DNA from: Dyadobacter sp. CY345
GTDB lineage: Bacteria > Bacteroidota > Bacteroidia > Cytophagales > Spirosomataceae
DNA: 64,000 nucleotides
Direction of reading: 5' to 3'
Assembly (NCBI RefSeq): GCF_021502725.1
Contig: NZ_JAKFFS010000005.1
Location: 496,001-560,000 of the forward strand
Shown: positions 57,673-64,000 of the stretch, piece by piece
How positions within the stretch are numbered: position 1 is the stretch's first letter
How the letters are laid out: each line of letters begins with the position of its first letter
The notes under the pieces: generated by a model
The model's input: the letters and a program-made list of their open reading frames with translations, nothing else
Told to the model about the DNA's origin: nothing
Database searches by the model: none
Made by a program: the position numbers and the translations under genes

Positions 57673-60075
57673 ATGTTTAACAACTACCTCAAAATCTCCT
57701 GGCGCAATCTGATAAAAAGAAAATTTTTCTCGCTTGTCAGTATTCTCGGTTTGTCCGCCGGAATGACATTTACATTTTTGATTGGAAGTTTCGTGTGGGG
57801 CGAAATGCAAGTAAATAAGTCGCTTAAAAATGCTGATCGTCAATATCTTCTGCAAAGTAAATGGAAGAAGGAGGATATGGGAATCGAGATCGCCACGCTT
57901 GGGCCGCTAGGGAAAACTTTAAAAGAAGAATATCCAAATCTTGTTGCCAACTATTATCGATTTGACGGTATAACGGTTGCAGTTTCTCACGGCGAAAAAC
58001 ATTTCCGGGAAGAAATTCAGGCAGGTGATTCGACATTATTGACCATGTTCGGTTTTCCGTTGATTCACGGTGACGCTTCCTCTGCTTTACGGCAGCCAAA
58101 TTCCATCGCCATTACAGAAGAGAAGGCAATAAAATATTATGGCAAAACCGATGTTCTTGGCGAAATTCTAACGCTGGACAATTTCATAGGTAAAAAACAG
58201 GACTACAAGATTACAGCCGTATTAAAAACGCTTCCCGACAATTCGGTTAATAATTTGCTGAAATCGCAGGCAAGTATATTTATCCCAATGGGCAGCCTGG
58301 AAGGCAGGCAGGATGCTGAAAACTGGAATAATCCATATATGATAACCTATGTTGAATTGAAAGATGGTGTTAACAAAGAAGATCTGGACAAGCCAATTAC
58401 AAGACTTCTGTCCACGCATACCGATGACAATATCAGAGCAAATCTTTCAGTATATGCCACGCCGCTAACAGAATTTTACCTGAACCAAAATAACGGGTTG
58501 GCCAGAAAGATGATCTACACGCTTACCGGCGTTTCGATATTTATTTTGTTGATGGCGGTTGTAAATTTTATTAATATATCAATTGGAAACTCATCTTCAC
58601 GCTTAAAAGAAATTGGTGTCCGCAAAGTGCTCGGCAGTCTTCAATCTCAGCTGATCAAACAATTTCTGGCTGAATCTCTTATTCTGGCTTCCGTCGCGAT
58701 AATTTTGTCGGTTGGATTTTATGAGATTGCCCGCCCCTATTTTGCAGATATGCTGGGAAAATCGATCCGTTCATCGTTCTCGTTATTCCCCTATTCACTT
58801 TTAATCATCGTGTTTTTCACTGTCTTAACGGCCCTTTTGGCGGGAATATATCCCGCATTTATTTTTTCCTCACTCCCGGCAATTGAATCCGTAAAAGGAA
58901 AATTGAAATCGGTTAAGGAAAATATATTGTTCAGAAGATTACTGATCGTCTCGCAGTTTGCGATCGCACTGTTTGTTTTTTCAGCGGCTTCCCTTATTAC
59001 CAAACAGGTTGATTATTTTTTTAATAAAGATTTAGGCTACAACAAAGAATCAATCGTTTACGTAGCTGCTCCGCGCGAATGGACTGCCGAAGGAATTACC
59101 AGAATGGAAGGCATCCGGGATGAATTATCTCATTTGAAAGAAATTAGTCAGGTGAGTTTGTCCTACGAAATTCCAAACGGAAATGCCGGGGGAAGTAACG
59201 GCTTATACAGACTAGGGCAGGATTCCACAGAAGCCGTCTATACAGAGACACTTTCAACCGACGAAAGATTTGCAGATACCTATAAATTAAAAATGGAAGC
59301 AGGTAAATTCTTCTTTGCAAATCAAGGTACATACAAAACCGACGAAATTGTACTCAATGCAGCCGCAGCAAAAGCACTTGGTTTTCAAAATCCGCAGGCT
59401 GCCATCGGGCAACAAATCCGCATGCACTTTTCTCAGACACCTTTCACAATTGGTGGTGTAACCAAAGATTTTCATTTTGCGTCCATGCATGAGCAGATCA
59501 AACCGCTGGCCTTTATCCATATCCGAAATGCTAACATTTACAGATATTTGTCATTTAAGATGCACCCGGGAAATATCGGAGACAAAATGGCAGCGATCGA
59601 AAATAAGTGGCGGGAGCTTATGCCGGACGCTCCGTTTGAATATGTATTTATGGACGATGGTATCACGAAGCTTTACCGAACGGAAATGCAGCTAAAAAAA
59701 GCCTCATTCATTGCCTCAGTTTTGTCGGTAATTATTGTTTTTCTGGGTATTTTGGGAATGGTTTCACTTAATATTTCAAAGCGGACAAAGGAAGTTGGAA
59801 TCAGAAAAGTACTCGGTGCGTCAAGTGTCAGTATCGTTCTGCTATTTCTTCGGGAATTTGTAATCGTAATTGGAATATCAGCTGTCATCGCTTTTCCTTT
59901 GGCTTACTTCATGTTGAACAAATGGCTGCAAAGTTACGCCTACCGGATTGATGTCAGCTGGGTAAATTTCACTGTGGTAATCACTATTTTTTGCTCAGCC
60001 GTCATTTTTCTGGTTAGTTTGATGACTTTCAAAGCTTCTTTAATGAACCCGGTAAGAGCAATCAAAACCGAATAA
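57673..60075 (+). CDS. FtsX-like ABC transporter permease
   Basis: An 800-residue permease. One N-terminal helix (SLVSILGLSAGMTFTFLIGSF) precedes a periplasmic MacB-type domain; three helices follow, the FtsX domain, then a second periplasmic domain and three helices (VLGASSVSIVLLFLREFVIVIG). The RLKEIGVRKVLGS and KRTKEVGIRKVLGA loops are the coupling regions of FtsX/MacB/LolE permeases. No ATPase gene is next to it, so its partner must lie elsewhere. Substrate unknown. Confidence 0.9.
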   Translation: MFNNYLKISWRNLIKRKFFSLVSILGLSAGMTFTFLIGSFVWGEMQVNKSLKNADRQYLLQSKWKKEDMGIEIATLGPLGKTLKEEYPNLVANYYRFDGITVAVSHGEKHFREEIQAGDSTLLTMFGFPLIHGDASSALRQPNSIAITEEKAIKYYGKTDVLGEILTLDNFIGKKQDYKITAVLKTLPDNSVNNLLKSQASIFIPMGSLEGRQDAENWNNPYMITYVELKDGVNKEDLDKPITRLLSTHTDDNIRANLSVYATPLTEFYLNQNNGLARKMIYTLTGVSIFILLMAVVNFINISIGNSSSRLKEIGVRKVLGSLQSQLIKQFLAESLILASVAIILSVGFYEIARPYFADMLGKSIRSSFSLFPYSLLIIVFFTVLTALLAGIYPAFIFSSLPAIESVKGKLKSVKENILFRRLLIVSQFAIALFVFSAASLITKQVDYFFNKDLGYNKESIVYVAAPREWTAEGITRMEGIRDELSHLKEISQVSLSYEIPNGNAGGSNGLYRLGQDSTEAVYTETLSTDERFADTYKLKMEAGKFFFANQGTYKTDEIVLNAAAAKALGFQNPQAAIGQQIRMHFSQTPFTIGGVTKDFHFASMHEQIKPLAFIHIRNANIYRYLSFKMHPGNIGDKMAAIENKWRELMPDAPFEYVFMDDGITKLYRTEMQLKKASFIASVLSVIIVFLGILGMVSLNISKRTKEVGIRKVLGASSVSIVLLFLREFVIVIGISAVIAFPLAYFMLNKWLQSYAYRIDVSWVNFTVVITIFCSAVIFLVSLMTFKASLMNPVRAIKTE

Positions 60076-60096
60076 ATCCTCTTTTATCAGTAATAT

Positions 60097-60135
60097 AAAA
60101 AGCGTTGTCAGGCATTCACCCAACAGCGCTTTTTT
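60097..60135. terminator. Terminator between permease and cytochrome genes
   Basis: AAAAAGCGTTGT and ACAGCGCTTTTT pair with one wobble across a 14-base loop. It suits both directions. Confidence 0.75.
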
Positions 60136-60185
60136 CTTACTCGGAACTTGGAAGGAGCGATCTCCCAATCTTTAAAAAAGTTAAA

Positions 60186-61064
60186 TTATATTTTTGATTG
60201 AAAAAATTCGTACAATGATACCAATTCGTCATCCGAATATTGGGCTGTCATTTGCCAGGGCATGTCCGCGTTGCTCATCTGATGTCCAGCAGGAGTTTTA
60301 CCGGTACGGAGCGTTTGAAGAAATTGCTGCTGCGTCCATTTACCCAAATTTCCGCCTGACGTAATATCCGGAACTGGCGGAAGGCCCGGTGCTAGTGGAT
60401 CACCTCCTTTGAAATCGGCACGGTGACAACCGCTGCATGAGACCGCCAGATATTCGCCCTGTTTTACACCGACAACTGTATCTGCCTGTATGATCATTGG
60501 TTTTGCATGATCAATTTTCTCAACCGAAAGCAGTGGCATTTTATCAAAAAAACTCATGACATTGGCCACTGGACCGAGCTCTATGGGAGGTAATTCGTTA
60601 GTTACAGCAGGAATATTTTTACAGTAAGCGATGATCGCAGCCATATCATGCTCAGACAATAACGTCGTTTCATGCGAGGGCATCAGTATCAAAGGCCTAC
60701 CATTTCGGTCAACGCCATGGCGCAGCGCAGTTATCCAGTCCTGGTCATTGTAATCTATTGGTAGTCCGCCTTTTCCTTTGGTAAGATTAGTTGCTGAAAT
60801 TCTTCCAACCGCGCCGTCATTGATCATAATTTTCCCTGCCAGATCTTTTCCGTGACAATCCTGGCAACCTTTGATAGCGACAAGATGTTTGCCTTTTGAC
60901 AGTGTCAGGCTGTCCTGTTTAATATCTAAAATTTTTCTTTCAAAACGATAAAACTTCGCAGATCTGTTATTAATGTTGATGGCAATTATCCCATATCCGG
61001 CAGCGAATAAAGCAACAATTGATAACAGGATTATGCCTGTCCATTTAAAAATTCTACGTCTCAT
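60186..61064 (-). CDS. Di-heme cytochrome c, membrane-anchored
   Basis: A 292-residue protein with an N-terminal membrane anchor (WTGIILLSIVALFAAGYGI) and two c-type heme sites: CQDCH (Cys67-His71) and CSGCH (about 205-209). The layout resembles the two-domain cytochromes of Bacteroidota that pass electrons to oxidases or dehydrogenases at the periplasmic face. ATG 61064 is chosen; a GTG at 61112 would place the start six bases after the YceI stop and is less typical. It follows the YceI gene and may be co-transcribed. Confidence 0.88.
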   Translation of the reverse strand: MRRRIFKWTGIILLSIVALFAAGYGIIAININNRSAKFYRFERKILDIKQDSLTLSKGKHLVAIKGCQDCHGKDLAGKIMINDGAVGRISATNLTKGKGGLPIDYNDQDWITALRHGVDRNGRPLILMPSHETTLLSEHDMAAIIAYCKNIPAVTNELPPIELGPVANVMSFFDKMPLLSVEKIDHAKPMIIQADTVVGVKQGEYLAVSCSGCHRADFKGGDPLAPGLPPVPDITSGGNLGKWTQQQFLQTLRTGKTPAGHQMSNADMPWQMTAQYSDDELVSLYEFFQSKI

Positions 61065-61118
61065 GGCTGATATTAAGATTTGAATTATCCCGCCTATTGG
61101 CTTGATGCTCACTTTTTA

Positions 61119-61736
61119 CTATTTCGATGCCGACAATTGAAGATGCACTTCGATCATTGGTTCAATGTAATTTTCCGGCGCCAGATCAGGGTCGCTGGCA
61201 TAGGTTATCCCCCACTTCGTCCGGTCAAATTTCAAATTTGCTTCCACAGATAAAAAGTTTCCCGACAACACTATTTTCGCAGGAAAAGACACAGGATTCT
61301 GTCTGCCGAGTATTGTCAAAGTCCCGTTTATCCAATAATTAGCACCGACAACGTCTCCCTCTTTTGTTGCTGAATATGGCAAAACATCTGTGATCTCATA
61401 CCTCACATTCGGATGCAATGCCATGTTAAAAAAATCCGGACTTTGCAGATGATGAACCAACTGCTCTTTGATTTCATCTGTGGGCAAGTTCAGATTGATG
61501 ATCGACGAAACAGGAATATTGAAAGAGCCGCCGGTCACCTTTCCGTTTTCTACTTTGATATCATCACTCTCTACCTTGATAGTGCCGTTATTGAAATAAC
61601 CTGTTTTCAAAAAACCCTTCCATTCGGCAACGGACTGCGGGTTCAAACTGAATCTATCAGGGTTTTGCAAATCGTGATCGGTACAATTACATAAAAACGC
61701 TGAGGCTGCCGTTAATAGCAAAATTTTCTTTTTCAT
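61119..61736 (-). CDS. YceI-family lipoprotein
   Basis: A 205-residue protein with lipobox AFLCNC, then a lipocalin-like YceI domain: GSFNIPVSSIINLNL, LQSPDFFNMALHPNVRYEITDV, WINGTLTILGRQNPVSFP and FDRTKWGI, all family landmarks. YceI proteins bind isoprenoid chains. It is the first gene of a two-gene unit with the cytochrome c gene, suggesting a link between lipid carrier and electron transfer. Confidence 0.92.
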   Translation of the reverse strand: MKKKILLLTAASAFLCNCTDHDLQNPDRFSLNPQSVAEWKGFLKTGYFNNGTIKVESDDIKVENGKVTGGSFNIPVSSIINLNLPTDEIKEQLVHHLQSPDFFNMALHPNVRYEITDVLPYSATKEGDVVGANYWINGTLTILGRQNPVSFPAKIVLSGNFLSVEANLKFDRTKWGITYASDPDLAPENYIEPMIEVHLQLSASK

Positions 61737-62193
61737 GACTAATAAGTTGAATTTTGATTGTTTGTTTAACTATTTTATTATCTGTTTTTTAACCCAAATT
61801 ATGGCTTTTAAGAAAATGGAATAAAACATGACGACTAGACAATGCAAAAATTTAAGCTAATCCAACCATAACGACTATATATATACGCATATCTATTCCT
61901 CTGACTATCGACGAATTCGTACAAGTTGTAATTTCCGACTGCAAACACTTTTAAATTATCAGATATTCCTTTTGTTGATTGACGATACAAAATTGAGTAG
62001 CAATGAATTGATTAACCTACGCGAAATGGAAAATGATGTACGCAAAACGGATTTTCTAATTCACAGATTTTGAGGATCATACCGGTCACTAACTATTTAA
62101 TTATCAGTTCACCAAGAGCAGATCGCAGTTAACTAAAAACACTATTTTTGCTTCCCTATAATAATTAGTTTGTAAAAAAGAACAACTTCGACC
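61737..62193. other. Divergent intergenic region upstream of an AraC regulator
   Basis: About 450 AT-rich bases. No gene was seen. It contains the promoters of the YceI operon (leftward) and the AraC regulator (rightward). TAGTTTG at 62167-62173 resembles an imperfect -7 element for the regulator. No operator was identified. Confidence 0.4.
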
Positions 62194-63213
62194 ATGGCAT
62201 TTGTGATCAATGCTTCCGACATCACCCATTTCGAGGCCTTGTCTGCGCCTAGATCTATCACGGAAATCATTCCGTCGGAATCGGTTACGGAATCGCCTTC
62301 CTATTACCATCCGTCTGTTGGGAAAATTAAATTTTCAAAGCTGAGTACGGGTTATATGCAGGTGACAGACATGAGGTTTGAACTATTGAATGACTTTGAA
62401 CTTCATGATGTAGATTCTACCGATACTATCAATATAAACTTTTTCCTCAACGGCAGTTTGGACACGACATTTTCCGGTCTTTGCCACGAATTCAATATGC
62501 GTCCAAACTTCCATAATCTTGTATACTCTCCTGAAGGAAGGGATGTGAGCAGGGTCAGTGGAGCGCAAAATGTGGAAATGCTGCACATCAGTTTACAACG
62601 CGACTTTTTTGTTTCCTGCCTCGGACATGACGACGTATGGGGCGAACATATTCTTGAAAATCTGCGCATGGAAAGGCCTTTTGTCGGAAGCAAAATAAAT
62701 CCGGAAACGACGCCGCAAATGACACGCCTCATTCAGACTTTCAGGTCATATTCGGAGCCTGACCCGATGCGTATTTTGTTGATGCAATCAAGAATTCTTG
62801 AACTTCTTGCGCTGCAAATTAATCAGTTTCGAGCTCCCGCTATAATACCCATGGATATCCGCCCGGACGAAGCTGAAAAACTTCATCAACTAAAAACATT
62901 TCTGGATTCAAATTTTCTTTCAGATCTAAGTTTAACACAGTTAAGCAAGGTTTGTCTTTTAAATGAATTCAAGGTAAAAAGAGGCTTCAAGATTTTGTTC
63001 GGAACTACGGTTTTTAACTATCTCCGAAAATTAAGAATGGAATATGCTTCATCAATGCTTACTTATTCCTCAACAAGCATCGATGAAGTTGCTGATGCGC
63101 TGGGTTATGAACATACACAACATTTCTCGACAGCTTTTAAAAAATACATAGGTGTCAGTCCCTCCATTTATCAAAAAAAGGGAAGGGCAATCCATCATCA
63201 TAGGGCTATCTAA
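62194..63213 (+). CDS. AraC-family transcriptional regulator
   Basis: A 339-residue regulator. The N-terminal 230 residues are a sensor of AraC-binding type (FFLNGSLDTTF, EMLHISLQRDFF). The C-terminal domain has two helix-turn-helix motifs (LTQLSKVCLLNEFKVKRGFK and IDEVADALGYEHTQHFSTAFKK) and ends GVSPSIYQK, as in the PchR-like group. It is not one of the close paralogues at 978 and 8184. It is divergent from the YceI-cytochrome pair and convergent with the DUF1772 gene, so it probably controls one or both. Confidence 0.88.
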   Translation: MAFVINASDITHFEALSAPRSITEIIPSESVTESPSYYHPSVGKIKFSKLSTGYMQVTDMRFELLNDFELHDVDSTDTININFFLNGSLDTTFSGLCHEFNMRPNFHNLVYSPEGRDVSRVSGAQNVEMLHISLQRDFFVSCLGHDDVWGEHILENLRMERPFVGSKINPETTPQMTRLIQTFRSYSEPDPMRILLMQSRILELLALQINQFRAPAIIPMDIRPDEAEKLHQLKTFLDSNFLSDLSLTQLSKVCLLNEFKVKRGFKILFGTTVFNYLRKLRMEYASSMLTYSSTSIDEVADALGYEHTQHFSTAFKKYIGVSPSIYQKKGRAIHHHRAI

Positions 63214-63229
63214 ACAATCTGACAGCCAA

Positions 63230-63724
63230 TTATTTATGTAGCACACAAGCAATTATTGCCAGTGTCAACGAGGAAAAAGACGCGATGGTTCGGATCTGAT
63301 GTAATCTATTCCAGGGAAGCTCGAATTTTCCCCTTTGCTGAGAGACTGCTTCGGCGGAAGCAGCGGATGTATTAAAATCAGCCAAGGCGTCGTTTAACGG
63401 AATATTACCAAAAATGGTAACACCAAAGGTACCAATCCAATAAAGTAAAGTCGCCGCAAAAAGAAGCCAGAACCGATCCGAAAGACCATCCTGATATACA
63501 AAATAAGTACTGAGAGGCAGCAATAATAATGTTCCAAGAAAACTTGAAAGGAAAACAGGATTTACGATTGCAATGTTTATCGACTGCATAGCTTTGATAT
63601 ATTCCGAATCTGAAAGTTCGGAAAGCCCGGGATTGACCGAACAGGAATATGCGTAAAATAAGCCTGCGATCAAAGCAGTTGCAAGCGTTGCTAATACAAG
63701 AATAAAATTTAAAAATGACATCAT
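63230..63724 (-). CDS. DUF1772 (anthrone oxygenase-like) membrane protein
   Basis: A 164-residue protein with four membrane helices. ATALIAGLFYAYSCSVNPGL and IKAMQSINIAIVNPVFLSSFLG match the DUF1772 family, with the later FGNIPLNDALADF and FELPWNRLHQIRTIASF segments conserved. These proteins are related to fungal anthrone oxygenases, though bacterial roles are unclear. It ends 16 bases from the AraC gene end, convergent. Confidence 0.88.
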   Translation of the reverse strand: MMSFLNFILVLATLATALIAGLFYAYSCSVNPGLSELSDSEYIKAMQSINIAIVNPVFLSSFLGTLLLLPLSTYFVYQDGLSDRFWLLFAATLLYWIGTFGVTIFGNIPLNDALADFNTSAASAEAVSQQRGKFELPWNRLHQIRTIASFSSLTLAIIACVLHK

Positions 63725-63929
63725 GGAAACCTCTGTTTTATTGTGAACACAAAGCTGAGAGTAAGAATTTATTAAAAATAGAACAAATCCGACAACTCAA
63801 ATAAAATTAGAGAAAATCCTGGTCTCAATCCCGAACTTATGTCCTGAATACCCCTTCAATTGGTCTTGAATCCCAACCAGATTTCAGTCCGGTTTTTGCC
63901 AAATTTGGGCTGGACTAAATCGGAAAATT

Positions 63930-64000
63930 ATGGATATCATCGGGAATGATTATCAGCTACAATTTGGTAACACAAGGGCAATCCTTCACTATGAAAGCGA
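63930..64000 (+). CDS. Start of a probable MoaF-like protein (runs off right edge)
   Basis: From ATG 63930 the frame stays open to the edge: MDIIGNDYQLQFGNTRAIL then HYES. This pattern (short start, G-x-x-Y-x-L-x-F, then a beta strand) resembles the first strands of MoaF-like small barrel proteins. Only 23 codons are visible, so this is tentative. The preceding 200 bases hold no other gene. Confidence 0.35.
   Translation, partial: MDIIGNDYQLQFGNTRAILHYES

Overview
The window looks like a chromosomal segment of a Bacteroidota bacterium of the order Cytophagales, most probably Spirosomaceae and perhaps Dyadobacter. That is an inference from gene style, not from a database search. The signs are a TonB receptor with a carboxypeptidase-regulatory N-terminus, LytS/LytTR-type two-component signalling, PD40/OmpA proteins, lipoproteins with short lipoboxes, a bacillithiol deacetylase (BshB1), TAnnTTTG-like -7 promoter elements, and many hairpin terminators between convergent genes.

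Region 1 (1-13.1 kb) is accessory and scarred. It holds the N-terminus of a lipoprotein phosphoesterase and a DoxX-like gene, three AraC-type regulator copies (two intact, one relic), a TonB receptor divergent from a LytS/LytTR pair with a candidate operator between them, two short-chain dehydrogenases, and a frameshifted metallo-beta-lactamase-fold hydrolase. Two diverged relics of the phosphoesterase flank the TonB/LytTR block. The region ends with a broken tyrosine-integrase N-terminus, repeated GGTGAGT heptamers and a tRNA-Lys(UUU). This is the expected picture of a decayed element that once integrated at the tRNA.

Region 2 (13.3-39.8 kb) is mostly envelope, catabolic and stress genes: MFS and GNAT proteins, a DPP-IV-like peptidase, a PD40 lipoprotein, a GT39 glycosyltransferase, an outer-membrane barrel protein, an MpaB-like oxygenase, a frameshifted six-hairpin glycosidase, an acyltransferase, an M16 peptidase, a small stress cluster (YtxH-like, membrane peptide, Hsp20, 35-aa membrane peptide), a GH28 polygalacturonase, KatG, an SGNH hydrolase and several lipoproteins.

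Region 3 (39.9-49.4 kb) is a defence island read leftward: MNT/HEPT toxin-antitoxin pair (toxin gene broken), hsdM, hsdS, a GxxExxY-family nuclease-fold gene flanked by a duplicated copy of its own tail, hsdR, and a DUF5655-type PD-(D/E)XK protein. Three different PD-(D/E)XK-fold proteins lie in this one transcription direction.

Region 4 (49.5-60.1 kb) is core genome: mnmE, queE, a TPR/PD40/OmpA protein, trxB, an M23/LysM peptidase, bshB1, msrB and an FtsX-type permease. Thiol and redox housekeeping (TrxB, BshB1, MsrB) clusters here. Region 5 (60.2-64 kb) has a YceI lipoprotein/cytochrome c pair, an AraC regulator, a DUF1772 membrane protein and the start of a probable MoaF-like gene at the right edge.

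No complete insertion sequence, CRISPR array, prophage or rRNA was seen.
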